A stretch of DNA of 49,170 nt, taken from UBA525 sp964589765 (lineage in GTDB: Archaea; Nanobdellota; Nanobdellia; Woesearchaeales; UBA525). The position numbers and the translations under genes were made by a program. Below the pieces are notes generated by a model. That model saw only the letters and a program-made list of their open reading frames with translations. It made no database searches and was not told the origin of the DNA. The stretch is from the NCBI GenBank assembly GCA_964589765.1, contig CAZPUM010000008.1:1-49170 (forward strand), in the 5' to 3' direction. Shown one piece after another: positions 1 to 7,769 of this stretch (the stretch's first letter is position 1; each line of letters opens with the position of its first letter).

Positions 1-1
1 A

Positions 2-688
2 TTTGTAGAACCTGATGAGAAGAAACTTGAGAAAAGCCCAGAACATGTCAAGATGGCAATGTACGCTGCTGGTCCCTGGAGCAATATAATAACGGGCGGG
101 TTATTCATACTGATTTTCATGCTCATAGCATCTGTTGCAGGCTCAATGACATACTCAAACGGCGTTGAGATTGTAAGTACTGAACCAGGAATGCCTGCTG
201 AGTTGGCAGGAATACCTGATGGTTCAGTTATTGAGTATGTCGATGGTCAAGAGATTAATAACCATTTAGATTTCATTAAGCTACTAGATGATGATGTTCC
301 AGGCACAACTACTGTTTTCGGAACTAATAATGGTGATTTTCAAGTTACTGGTATCGAGCATCCGACTAAAGAGGGTGGTGCTTACTATGGTGTAAACATA
401 GTCTCTAATCTTGAGCTAAAACATCAGACTATGTGGTATTCTTGGTTGTTCAAATTTGTCAGATGGGTTTCTAACTTCTTTTATTGGTTGATTATGCTAA
501 GCTTTGGTATAGGACTCGCGAATCTTTTGCCAATAGGTCCTGTTGATGGTGGAAGGATGTTCCAAAGTCTTACTATGAAGTTGTTTGGTAAAAAGAAGGG
601 AATCTGGCTATGGCACAAATTCTCATGGTTAATAGGTCTTATAATCGGTTTTCTTCTTCTGATTTCAATTTCCAAGTGGTTTATCTAA
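2..688 (+). CDS. Site-2 protease-like M50 metalloprotease, 5' truncated by the window edge
   Basis: The reading frame is open from base 2, so the N-terminus, including the expected HExxH zinc site, lies outside the window; 228 residues are visible. Near the start is AAGPWSN, the AAGPxxN motif of family M50. A PDZ-like segment follows (about bases 160-400). The C-terminal part has two hydrophobic helices carrying NLLPIGPVDGGRM (about 518-560), the NxxPxxxxDGG metal-ligand motif of the family. Known for the family: intramembrane cleavage of membrane-bound regulators. The substrate cannot be inferred here. The downstream gene trmJ starts 32 bases later in the same direction. Confidence 0.9.
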   Translation, partial: FVEPDEKKLEKSPEHVKMAMYAAGPWSNIITGGLFILIFMLIASVAGSMTYSNGVEIVSTEPGMPAELAGIPDGSVIEYVDGQEINNHLDFIKLLDDDVPGTTTVFGTNNGDFQVTGIEHPTKEGGAYYGVNIVSNLELKHQTMWYSWLFKFVRWVSNFFYWLIMLSFGIGLANLLPIGPVDGGRMFQSLTMKLFGKKKGIWLWHKFSWLIGLIIGFLLLISISKWFI

Positions 689-720
689 ACTCTTTTAACG
701 GATAAGTTAGTTCTAACATC

Positions 721-1428
721 ATGGGCTTATCAATAATTCTCTACGGCACAGAGCATCCAGGGAACCTGGGCAGTATTGCGCGAGTCTGTGCCAACTTTAA
801 CTTTCAAGAGATTGTCCTGGTTAATCCTAAATGTAAAATCGACGAGCAGGCCAGGACAATGGCTAAACGTGCCCAGGAAAACCTGGACGGTTTCAGAGTT
901 GAGGACGAATCTTTCCTGGAAAACATAGACACTCTGGTAATGACTCATGGCAGGGAGTGTTTCTCTTACAATATGAAGCGTTCTATGATAACCCCGAGGC
1001 AACTCGCGGATAGACTATCCGATATTGATTTGAACAATGCCTCTGTGGGAATAATGTTCGGCCCGGAAGGGGAGGGGTTTCCTCCTGAAATGCTGGAGCG
1101 GGCCGACATCGTGTTGTCGATTCCGACATCGAGAGAGTATTCCAGCATGAATCTTGCGATGTCGGTAGCAATAGTTCTTTACGAACTATCCTTGCTCGAA
1201 GGGAAAGAGGGTAAAATTACAGAACCCTTCGAGCCCGCAACCAAACAACACAAGGATATGATGCTGAAGTTCGTTGACGAACTTCTTCAGGGCTGGGAGT
1301 TTCCCAGCGATAAGGCGCGCGACACTGTGAAAATGGCCTGGCGAAGAATGGTCGGGCGCTCATTCCTGACAGAAAGGGAAGCGTTCGCGCTACTAGGGTT
1401 TCTCAAAAGGTGTCAGGGCAAGCGGTAG
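721..1428 (+). CDS. trmJ: TrmJ-type tRNA 2'-O-methyltransferase (SPOUT family)
   Basis: The 235-residue protein shows the three SPOUT/SpoU motifs: GNLGSIARVCANF near residue 14 (motif 1), GPEGEGFPPEML near 115 (motif 2, SAM knot) and SSMNLAMSVAIVLYEL near 140 (motif 3). A helical tail of about 75 residues follows, as in TrmJ proteins. Known for the family: SAM-dependent 2'-O-methylation of tRNA nucleotide 32; archaeal TrmJ methylates C32. The start is the ATG at 721, which places IILYGTEHPGNLG at the very N-terminus as usual. The gene converges on the toxin gene and overlaps its 3' end by 16 bases. Confidence 0.85.
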   Translation: MGLSIILYGTEHPGNLGSIARVCANFNFQEIVLVNPKCKIDEQARTMAKRAQENLDGFRVEDESFLENIDTLVMTHGRECFSYNMKRSMITPRQLADRLSDIDLNNASVGIMFGPEGEGFPPEMLERADIVLSIPTSREYSSMNLAMSVAIVLYELSLLEGKEGKITEPFEPATKQHKDMMLKFVDELLQGWEFPSDKARDTVKMAWRRMVGRSFLTEREAFALLGFLKRCQGKR

Positions 1429-1685
1429 ATGTCTCTTCTATGTCCGATTTTATGTATGTTGATAAAAAGCTTTTTTTCGTCTATATCTGCGATTACTCTG
1501 TAGTCTCCAATTCTCAGACTCCATTCTGGTCTTGACTTAATTTTTTTGAAGTGGTGGTGAGGGTTTTCTAGTACTCTCTCAATCTTTTCAATAATTCTGT
1601 TTCGGACTTTTTTTGGCAGGTTTCTTAGGTCTTCTCTTGCTCTCCCACTTAATCTTGGCAGAAATATCGAATCCGAGTTCTTCAC
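1413..1685 (-). CDS. RelE/ParE-superfamily toxin
   Basis: The core residues REDLRNLPKKVRNRIIEKIERVLENP followed by LRIGDYRVIADID, KLFINIHKIGHR and RDIYR match the RelE-fold layout (two N-terminal helices, then beta strands with basic active-site residues). Known for the family: ribosome-dependent mRNA cleavage or related toxicity, neutralised by the partner antitoxin. I place the start at GTG 1685; an in-frame ATG lies at 1712 and would lengthen the overlap with the antitoxin gene. The overlap with the antitoxin 3' end is about 98 bases (125 with ATG 1712), much longer than the few bases usual in such pairs. The 3' end overlaps trmJ by 16 bases. Confidence 0.8.
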   Translation of the reverse strand: MKNSDSIFLPRLSGRAREDLRNLPKKVRNRIIEKIERVLENPHHHFKKIKSRPEWSLRIGDYRVIADIDEKKLFINIHKIGHRRDIYRLP

Positions 1686-1902
1686 AGACCTCTTCCCATG
1701 TGTAGTAATCACCTTTTAGAAATTGCTCTCGGGATTCTTCTATCTCTCTTACCGTTTTCTGTGAAAGCTCCGGTTCATCTCGGACAGTCTCTGCTATGTA
1801 TATTACTTTTCTTAGAACCTGGTCGTAGGTCTCGTTAGGATGGGTTTTGAATCTCTTCAGTTTTTCCTTTGTTTGCTTCTGAAGTTTTAGTGTTGTAATC
1901 AT
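1588..1902 (-). CDS. Antitoxin of the RelBE-like pair
   Basis: This 104-residue protein starts MITTLKLQKQTKEKLKRFK, a ribbon-helix-helix-like N-terminus (short strand then helix) as in archaeal antitoxins of the DUF7557 type. Its middle helix reads SREQFLKGDYYTWEEVCEELG, resembling the usual toxin-binding end of such antitoxins. Instead of stopping there, the frame continues for about 27 residues (KRRPKKPAKKSPKQNY at the end) through DNA that also encodes the toxin N-terminus. I infer loss of an ancestral stop codon. A TATA-like element and two tandem palindromes lie just upstream (1911-1932), which fits autoregulation by the toxin-antitoxin complex. Confidence 0.75.
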   Translation of the reverse strand: MITTLKLQKQTKEKLKRFKTHPNETYDQVLRKVIYIAETVRDEPELSQKTVREIEESREQFLKGDYYTWEEVCEELGFDISAKIKWESKRRPKKPAKKSPKQNY

Positions 1903-1910
1903 TTATGTTA

Positions 1911-1932
1911 GGTATACCCTAGTATACTTAAA
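1911..1932 (-). promoter_or_regulatory. Toxin-antitoxin promoter with two tandem palindromes
   Basis: GGTATACC (1911-1918) and AGTATACT (1921-1928) are perfect palindromes whose centres are 10 bases apart, one helical turn. The second overlaps the TATA-like element (1923-1932, read on the minus strand as GTTTTAAGTATA), which sits about 26 bases before the antitoxin ATG. This geometry fits an operator bound by a dimeric ribbon-helix-helix antitoxin that blocks TBP/TFB. Function is inferred from position and symmetry. Confidence 0.55.
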
Positions 1933-2005
1933 ACTTTTTGTAAGAAGTTCGGATGCTTATAAACCAGTAGAGAAACGATAAAAATACGTCTAGAATACAA
2001 GAATT

Positions 2006-2626
2006 ATGGTGGACACCTATAATTTTGACTTGTTGATAGATAGAACAAAGAGGCACATGGCACAGTATGACCCGGGTCATGATTGGCTTCATATAGAACG
2101 AGTCAGGACTCTTGCGGGAGATATCGCTGATGAAATAGAAATATCACGCAGACTCGCTTTGGAGAGTCTCGTTGATAGGAATCTGGTTGATGCAGCATCT
2201 ATTATCCACGATGTTGCGGACCACAAGTTTGTCAAGGGTGACCGTAGAGCATCACTATTCAATGTATTAATAGGGGTTGTTCCTGAATCGGATGTTTCTC
2301 TTTTATTCGAAATCTGGGAAAATATCAGCTATTCGTCTGGTAGAGTGCCAGAAACTCTCGAGGGTCAGATAGTTCAGGATGCTGACAGGTTAGACGCGAT
2401 TGGAAACATAGGAATTCTCAGGGCGGCCGCATACGGCTCTTCTGTAGGAAGACCGCTTTACAATCCGAATAACTGGGAGGACCCCGGAACAACGATTGGA
2501 CACTTTTACGAGAAGCTTTTGAAGCTCAAGGATACAATGAACACTCAGCCCGGGAAAATAATGGCGTACCGAAGAACTGAGAAGATTAGGAATTTCATTA
2601 TTGAGCTTCAAAGAGAGATAGAATAA
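2006..2626 (+). CDS. HD-superfamily phosphohydrolase
   Basis: The 206-residue protein carries the ordered HD metal ligands: H in GHDWLHIERV (residues 24-33), the HD pair in ASIIHDVADHK (about 63-73) and the distal D in QDADRLDAIG (about 123-132). The conserved DADRLDAIGAIG-like stretch and the C-terminal FYEKLLKLKD helix match the YedJ/YpgQ group of uncharacterised HD hydrolases. Known for the superfamily: metal-dependent phosphomonoesterase or phosphodiesterase, often on nucleotides. The substrate is not determinable. A TATA-like box near 1978-1986 lies 25 bases before ATG 2006, so the transcript is probably leaderless. The stop codon is immediately followed by the 3' end of the convergent eL40 gene. 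Confidence 0.85.
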   Translation: MVDTYNFDLLIDRTKRHMAQYDPGHDWLHIERVRTLAGDIADEIEISRRLALESLVDRNLVDAASIIHDVADHKFVKGDRRASLFNVLIGVVPESDVSLLFEIWENISYSSGRVPETLEGQIVQDADRLDAIGNIGILRAAAYGSSVGRPLYNPNNWEDPGTTIGHFYEKLLKLKDTMNTQPGKIMAYRRTEKIRNFIIELQREIE

Positions 2627-2788
2627 TCACTTCTTTCTCTTGACGCGGAGCTTCTTAGCACCACAGTTTCGGCACTTAACACGGCCCACTAGAACCTTTA
2701 GAATAGGAGCTTTTCTCTTGGACTTACAGGTCTTACAAACAAAAGTCCTGTGGAAAATCCTCCTGTCAGCTTCTTCGAATTTAGCCAT
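2627..2788 (-). CDS. rpl40e: Ribosomal protein eL40
   Basis: A 53-residue frame encodes a basic protein beginning MAKFEEADRRIFHRTFVCKTC and containing two CxxC pairs, CKTC and CRNC, separated by KSKRKAPILKVLVGRVK, then a Lys/Arg-rich end. This matches eL40 of the large ribosomal subunit, a zinc-ribbon protein specific to archaea and eukaryotes. It starts 5 bases after the aIF5A stop codon, so the two translation genes almost certainly form one operon. It ends directly against the HD hydrolase gene. Family identity is clear from the size, the Cys spacing and the R-I-F-x-R-x-F-x-C pattern. Confidence 0.92.
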   Translation of the reverse strand: MAKFEEADRRIFHRTFVCKTCKSKRKAPILKVLVGRVKCRNCGAKKLRVKRKK

Positions 2789-2793
2789 TATTA

Positions 2794-3198
2794 TCACTCT
2801 GCGTCCTGTACAACCTGTTTCATAACCTTATCAGCCATAATCTGCCAGTATAGGATGGTACATCCTTCGTGAACCTTCTCCTTTATCTCGGCTGGAATCT
2901 CCAGGTCGTATGTCTCGTATGTCTCCATATCCATTACGTTCGCCTTATTTCCTGTGATGGAAAGGACCTGTGCATTCTTCTTGCCGACGATTGGACATTC
3001 AAGCTCTTCATGTCCTGGGGCGATAAATTGACGCTTTTTTCCATCAATAAGCCCCACTCCTTCGATTCGACACTTAGCGTGTCCGTGCTTTCCTGGTCGG
3101 CTAATCTGAATACCTGAGCACTGGCAAGCGACGCCATCAATAAGCAAGTAATTGCCCTTCTGAATCTGTCCTGCCGTCTTGTGTGTGATCTCTCCCAT
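2794..3198 (-). CDS. eif5A: Translation factor aIF5A
   Basis: The 134-residue protein has the two-domain aIF5A layout. The N-terminal SH3-like domain contains the hypusination loop SRPGKHGHAK, with Lys37 the expected modified residue. The C-terminal OB-fold domain begins near residue 72 (VGKKNAQVLSITGNKANVMD). Known: hypusinated IF5A binds the ribosome near the E site and relieves stalling, notably at proline-rich stretches. A TATA-like box GTTTATAAAC (3221-3230) lies about 27 bases before the ATG, so it probably drives the aIF5A-eL40 operon. Confidence 0.95.
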   Translation of the reverse strand: MGEITHKTAGQIQKGNYLLIDGVACQCSGIQISRPGKHGHAKCRIEGVGLIDGKKRQFIAPGHEELECPIVGKKNAQVLSITGNKANVMDMETYETYDLEIPAEIKEKVHEGCTILYWQIMADKVMKQVVQDAE

Positions 3199-3220
3199 AC
3201 CCTATTTGGGTTTCCCTTCA

Positions 3221-3230
3221 GTTTATAAAC
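3221..3230 (-). promoter_or_regulatory. TATA-like box for the aIF5A-eL40 operon
   Basis: GTTTATAAAC is centred 27 bases before the aIF5A start on the minus strand. It fits the spacing seen at most genes in this window. Confidence 0.55.
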
Positions 3231-3310
3231 TTATTTGAGTTAAAAACCGCTTTTTAGTTTTATAAATGATACCAGAAATGATTATATATTGTCAATTTCT
3301 TGACATGGTT

Positions 3311-3937
3311 ATGAAAGTTGGGGTTGTTGGCAGGACCAGAGCAGGTCTTGTTGGTAAGGTACTAAATTCTGTGGACCCTTTAGACCTTTCAGCACTAGTG
3401 TTCTGCGGAGAGATTGTTCCGGACCCTTTAGAGAGAGGTTTTTGTTTGAAACCTGAGTTCATCAGAAGAAAAAACATTAAGCTTTTTGCTGAAGAGACTA
3501 AACAACGAGCTATTGAGAGGGGTTGTGTCTATGTTCCTGATAGAGTGCCTGAGAATGGAGCAAGATTTGCGACACTTAGAGATGCGCCAGGTGTGGTTTT
3601 TGTAAGTATGTCTATGGATAGCACGGCAGGATTGAATTATCAGCCCCTCCTCGAGAGAAACTGGCTTTTAAACCAAGGGTTCGAGGCAGGGTTTTACAAT
3701 CATAGGCAACAACCATTCTGTGTATCATATAGACACTCTGGCATAAATGGTTCAGTAGTTTTGGGGGCTGTTAAGAAAAACCTTTTCTCACAGATAGGGG
3801 TCCCAAGTATCTATACAGGGGAGGGGCTTCATGTGTTTAACACAGGGGCGCTAGACGGTTCAAGGTTTGGAGAGTACATCTTGGTTTATGATTCTAAAAC
3901 GAAAATGGTGGAGTCTCACAGGCTACCAGCCTCCTGA
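3311..3937 (+). CDS. Protein of unknown function
   Basis: I do not recognise this family. Upstream ATGs exist in frame (3266), but a TATA-like box ATTATATATT at 3281-3290 lies 25 bases before the ATG at 3311, which favours a leaderless start there: MKVGVVGRTRAGLVGKVL, 208 residues. The N-terminal strand-glycine-rich turn (VGVVGRTRAGLVG) could suggest a nucleotide-binding fold, but there is no clear Walker A. The protein has no evident membrane segment or signal peptide. The last residues overlap the convergent TPM-domain gene by 15 bases. Confidence 0.65.
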   Translation: MKVGVVGRTRAGLVGKVLNSVDPLDLSALVFCGEIVPDPLERGFCLKPEFIRRKNIKLFAEETKQRAIERGCVYVPDRVPENGARFATLRDAPGVVFVSMSMDSTAGLNYQPLLERNWLLNQGFEAGFYNHRQQPFCVSYRHSGINGSVVLGAVKKNLFSQIGVPSIYTGEGLHVFNTGALDGSRFGEYILVYDSKTKMVESHRLPAS

Positions 3938-4771
3938 ACCTCCGCCACCACCGGAGGAACCTCCTCCAAAACCGCCGAAACCACCTCCTCCTCCCATTCT
4001 GCCTCCTCCCATTCCAGGGAAAAAGAAAAACCCTCCGCTGTTACCTGTAAACATCATTACAAGGAAACAGATGAATAGAACGGTCCAAATGACATCGGAA
4101 CTGATGAAAACACTGGCAATAAAACCCATTACAAATATTCCTAAGAAACTGCCTCTCAGGTACTTCTTCTTTTTCTTCTTGTCTTTCTTGAACCTTAGAG
4201 ATATTGTGACGAAAGCAACGATAAAAATCAGGAAAATCAGTCCGCCAAACCCGTAATCAGTAGGAGTTGTAGTGGGACCATATTTTGATACTGTTGATGG
4301 GTCATCCTGAACAAGAAGTGCTATCTCCGCAACAGCTCTACCCACTCCTTCCGCATACTTTTCTTCCCTGAATGCAGGGGCGATAACATTCCTGATAATC
4401 TGGCTGGAAACAGCGTCTGTAATGACTCCTTCAAGGCCATAGCCCACTTCGATTCTGACCTGTCTATCATCACGAGAAACCAGAATAAGAAGACCATTGT
4501 TTATGTCGGATTTGCCTATTCCCCACTCTCTGAAAACCCTATTGGCGTACATCTCAAGGTCTTCGTCTTCAAGACTTGGTATTGTAAGCACAGCAATCTC
4601 TGCGGTTGTGTTCTGTTGAATATAATTCAAAAGCCCTACTAACTGGGCCTCTTCAGCAGGTGTGAACATATCTCCTTGGTCTACAAGATAGCCTGTAGGT
4701 TCAGGAACTCTAAGAGCCATAACGGGCGAAATAAGCAGAACGGCCACAATTATTGCGAAAAACCATCTCAT
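3923..4771 (-). CDS. Secreted/membrane TPM-domain protein (YgcG-like)
   Basis: The 282-residue protein has an N-terminal signal peptide (about residues 1-19), a TPM domain (about 25-150; GYLVDQGDMFTPAEEAQL, TTAEIAVLTIPSL, NNGLLILVSRDDRQVRIEVGYGLEG), two hydrophobic segments (about 172-190 and 210-240) split by a KKDKKKKKK loop, and a C-terminal Gly/Ser-rich tail ending GGW. This is the standard bacterial/archaeal YgcG/DUF477 architecture. The biochemical role of these domains is poorly defined. The start overlaps the stop of the DUF1461 gene by 4 bases (ATGA), making this the third gene of a tight membrane operon. Confidence 0.88.
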   Translation of the reverse strand: MRWFFAIIVAVLLISPVMALRVPEPTGYLVDQGDMFTPAEEAQLVGLLNYIQQNTTAEIAVLTIPSLEDEDLEMYANRVFREWGIGKSDINNGLLILVSRDDRQVRIEVGYGLEGVITDAVSSQIIRNVIAPAFREEKYAEGVGRAVAEIALLVQDDPSTVSKYGPTTTPTDYGFGGLIFLIFIVAFVTISLRFKKDKKKKKKYLRGSFLGIFVMGFIASVFISSDVIWTVLFICFLVMMFTGNSGGFFFFPGMGGGRMGGGGGFGGFGGGSSGGGGGSGGW

Positions 4772-5412
4772 TTTCTATGCCTATTATTCTTTTGTTCTTT
4801 AGCTTTGTGATGGAAAACTTCGTGATGAAACTCGGTTGCCTGGAAAAACCAACCCAAAACAACCAGGACAACACCTGCGAACACAGTCTGGGTAGCCCAG
4901 AAGGTCACTGCTCTAGACCAGAATGCCTGAGGGTATGTTTGAATCAAAACACTGTCTATTGGGAACAGCCAGTTTCCCTGGGGAAAAAGAAAAACATGAA
5001 AAAGTACCCAAAACCTGTTGAAATCAAGAAGTATCGACAGGCCCACAAGGGCTCCTCCAATAATAATCATCCATCCGGAGTACCACAGAGCTTTTGAAAG
5101 AACTTTTTCGAATGTTTTTTTCAGACCTACCCACATACCCAAAAACAGACCAAGGCATAAGAGACCCAATATTCTAAAAATTCCCAAAAGGTTTTGAACA
5201 TCTTCCATGTGGGAATTCTCTCTCTCGCCAATGTCGAGCTCAGTGCCGTCCCGTAAAAAAGACAGGACTTCTGCGTTTGTATCCAAACGCTCATCCGGGA
5301 CGGCTGAATAAGTCAGACTGCTGTAATATACAGCTAAAAAACTGCCGTAAATCACAATATAGACCAGCGCAATTGCGCAGAACCAAACGGCAGCCCTGGG
5401 CGGGCGAGTCAT
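4768..5412 (-). CDS. DUF1461 / Lit-like integral membrane protein
   Basis: The 214-residue protein has about four to five membrane helices and the family signature LFHVFLFPQGNWLFPIDS (about residues 137-155), then a helix and a His-rich cytoplasmic tail. It resembles the TIGR01906/DUF1461 family. Known: bacterial members include Lit, which moves an acyl chain within diacylglyceryl lipoproteins and uses conserved histidines. Archaeal membranes have ether lipids, so the same reaction cannot be assumed. It overlaps CNNM upstream (5409-5412) and the TPM gene downstream (4768-4771) by 4 bases each. Confidence 0.8.
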   Translation of the reverse strand: MTRPPRAAVWFCAIALVYIVIYGSFLAVYYSSLTYSAVPDERLDTNAEVLSFLRDGTELDIGERENSHMEDVQNLLGIFRILGLLCLGLFLGMWVGLKKTFEKVLSKALWYSGWMIIIGGALVGLSILLDFNRFWVLFHVFLFPQGNWLFPIDSVLIQTYPQAFWSRAVTFWATQTVFAGVVLVVLGWFFQATEFHHEVFHHKAKEQKNNRHRK

Positions 5413-6392
5413 CTTCCTATCCTCATGTCCACGAACCTGTCGTGTTCGTCAACTATTTCGCCCGTAATCTCTTCAATCACATCTTCCAGTGTGACTATGC
5501 CAACAATTTTTTTGTGGTCGTTCTCAACAATGAAAAGGTGTTTTTTTCGTGTCTTGAAAAGTCTGAGTACCTTTCCGAGCTTGTCCTCTGCATGGACTAT
5601 TGTAGCGTTTCTTCTAACCAGACTTCCTGCGTTTACTTGCGGGTCTGCGAATGAGGAAACCAGGTCTTTAACGTACAGAATTCCCTTTACTTTTTTCTCT
5701 TTCTTGTCAAAAACAGGTATTCTTGAGTGTCCTGTTTTCTGAACCTTCTCAAGAAAATCTTGTGTTAAAGAGTCTGATGTGTCAACCTTGAAAACATTTC
5801 TCCAAGGCGTCATAACTTCAAACACCATTGTCTCGTTAATAGCAAGACTGTGGGCAGCCATCTCAGCTTCATACTTCAGAACATTTGATTTCTTGTGTTT
5901 ACCTTGTTCATCTAGGATGAGGGCTAATTCTTTCTTTGTGTATGCGTTTGGAAGCTCTCTACCCAGAACTTTGTCTAGAGCCCACGATATAGGTTTGGTG
6001 GCAGGGTAGAGAATAATTATGAAAAAGTAAACTAACCAAGTTGTCTTGGCTCCAAAACTCATAGCGTAACGACTGATAACCGCTTGTGGTACTATCTCTC
6101 CAAAGATTGTAATTAAACCCGTGGAGAGTATTACCGCTACAACTCCAACGGTTATGCTACCTAGAAATACGGCAAGTACAGAATTGACAAGGACATTTCC
6201 TAGTAAAAGAGTACAAAGCAGGAGGTTTCCTAGTTTTCTGATTGGATAAAGTTTTTTCGCCGATTTGTTGTTCAGTTTAGATTTTCTTCTTAGTTCGTAA
6301 ACGTTCAGACTCATTAATCCCAGAGTCAATCCAGAGAAAAGTCCTGAAAGTAAAACGAGAATTAGCACTATTGCAAAATCGAATGCGCTCAT
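5409..6392 (-). CDS. CNNM/CorC-type DUF21-CBS transporter
   Basis: The 327-residue protein starts with a DUF21 membrane domain of about four helices (SGLFSGLTLGLMSLNVYELR, LLCTLLLGNVLVNSVLA, FGEIVPQAVISR), followed by an acidic-helix linker and a CBS pair (VMTPWRNVFKVD; LFIVENDHKKIVGIVTLEDVIEEITGEIVDE). Known for the family: divalent cation (Mg2+) transport regulated by nucleotide binding at the CBS domains. The usual C-terminal CorC_HlyC domain is absent, since the protein ends soon after CBS2. It is the first gene of the three-gene operon with 4-base overlaps. A T/A-rich box at about 6412-6427 lies 26 bases before the start. Confidence 0.88.
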   Translation of the reverse strand: MSAFDFAIVLILVLLSGLFSGLTLGLMSLNVYELRRKSKLNNKSAKKLYPIRKLGNLLLCTLLLGNVLVNSVLAVFLGSITVGVVAVILSTGLITIFGEIVPQAVISRYAMSFGAKTTWLVYFFIIILYPATKPISWALDKVLGRELPNAYTKKELALILDEQGKHKKSNVLKYEAEMAAHSLAINETMVFEVMTPWRNVFKVDTSDSLTQDFLEKVQKTGHSRIPVFDKKEKKVKGILYVKDLVSSFADPQVNAGSLVRRNATIVHAEDKLGKVLRLFKTRKKHLFIVENDHKKIVGIVTLEDVIEEITGEIVDEHDRFVDMRIGR

Positions 6393-6435
6393 TGTGTTAT
6401 CTCATTCCCCCTATCAGACTAAAAACTCTCCTTTT

Positions 6436-7680
6436 TTATTTTTTATCAGACTGGGCCTGTGCCGTGATGCTCTCTTGAAGCCAAGTTCCGAATATGGCCA
6501 CAAAAGTGGTTAAGATTATCATGAGTACAACAATCTCAGCAAGCTGGGGAATAGGAATCTGCGCATCGATTGCCAAAAAGGCGGTCAACGCGCTTGCAAG
6601 ACCACAAGACATCATGGTTGTGTGTGCTGTTCTTGCCTTTGTGTAACTTGGGTTGGCTCGGAAAACTAGTAAGGTTGTTCCGTACCTCGCGATTATCTTC
6701 AAGACGAGTATTACTCCTGCGATTGTCAGTATTGTGACGTTGAAAAGCGCATCTATTCTGAAAATCACCCCTAAAATCACGAAGAAGAAAGTGGTGATTA
6801 GGAATGTGAATTCCACGTCTGTTTTTTTCAGAGCGCTGATATCTTTATCAATATTTTTGAAAAACTTTGAACGTACTCTGAAAATCTGTACAATCACTTC
6901 ATGATTTCCCACTACGATAGCAAATACTGCTACTGTCAAGGCGCCGTTTAAACCAAGGTATTCCGCTATGGCAAAAACGCACAAAGCGACGCCCAGAGTG
7001 AATATGTATGATAGTTTGTTTCCATGAAGTTTCCAAGCGTACAAAAAGGCCCAAACTACGCCAAGCATGAACCCCGCCAGAATTCCTACTACAAAAGTGT
7101 TGAAGACCATTATCGAAAGTTCCTGTGCGCTCAGTTCGCCCACGCTGGCAATAGTGAGCATAATAGCTGCAGCGCCTATGACCAGTATGTCTGATAGAAC
7201 TGATTCAACAAACAAGATGGTTTTGGTGTCTGTAACCACTGTTTTCTGGTCTATAGTCAGTCTGTCGATAAGGTGTGCTATAGTTACTGTTGTTGTTCCG
7301 CTTATGATTATTCCAAGAAAGACAGCGTTGAACATTTCCCACATGAATATGTAGTACATTGCGAACGCAACAAGAGCTGTTGTTACAACTCCTGCAGTTA
7401 TCGTATAAATTATTGAGCTTAAAGTGTTTTTCCAGATTCTGTAGAGGTCCAGTTTCAGTCCGCTGTCAAGAAGAACAATCACAAGAGCTATGGTGATAAG
7501 AAAACTCATGTTGTCCCTGAAGAATTCAGGATGGATCCAACCTAATATTGGACCTATAATCATTCCTGCGATAATCAGGTATAAACTTTCAGGGATGTGT
7601 GTCTTTGAAAAAAGAAGTTTTCCCACAATTCCAAGAAGCATTACGCCACCTAAAATCAGCAACTCAGGCATTAAAACCAT
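6436..7680 (-). CDS. Cation/proton antiporter (CPA superfamily)
   Basis: The 414-residue protein has about 12 membrane helices. IPESLYLIIAGMIIGPILG and ITIALVIVLLDSGLKLDL are typical of the antiporter fold, as is the pair TTTVTIAHLIDR and LFVESVLSDILVI. The latter corresponds to the ion-binding ExxxND or DD region of helix 5, but here reads SD. Known for the family: exchange of Na+ or K+ for H+ across the membrane. The missing Asn/first Asp makes ion selectivity and electrogenicity uncertain. There is no C-terminal TrkA-N/RCK domain. It ends 44 bases from the CNNM start, with its own TATA-like box near 7706. Confidence 0.85.
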   Translation of the reverse strand: MVLMPELLILGGVMLLGIVGKLLFSKTHIPESLYLIIAGMIIGPILGWIHPEFFRDNMSFLITIALVIVLLDSGLKLDLYRIWKNTLSSIIYTITAGVVTTALVAFAMYYIFMWEMFNAVFLGIIISGTTTVTIAHLIDRLTIDQKTVVTDTKTILFVESVLSDILVIGAAAIMLTIASVGELSAQELSIMVFNTFVVGILAGFMLGVVWAFLYAWKLHGNKLSYIFTLGVALCVFAIAEYLGLNGALTVAVFAIVVGNHEVIVQIFRVRSKFFKNIDKDISALKKTDVEFTFLITTFFFVILGVIFRIDALFNVTILTIAGVILVLKIIARYGTTLLVFRANPSYTKARTAHTTMMSCGLASALTAFLAIDAQIPIPQLAEIVVLMIILTTFVAIFGTWLQESITAQAQSDKK

Positions 7681-7769
7681 ACTTTTCCCTAAAAAAAGGT
7701 GTTCTTAAAGGTATCGTCCACCATATTTAATGCCTTAATGAGTGGTTCCAAAGCAGAGACACGAGCAGG

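Noticed and set aside
2640..2825. Plus-strand open frame of 61 codons
   Set aside because: It is the complement of eL40, whose Cys pairs and operon position make the minus strand the coding one.
3867..4256. Proline-rich plus-strand open frame
   Set aside because: The proline run is the reverse reading of the Gly-rich tail of the TPM-domain protein.
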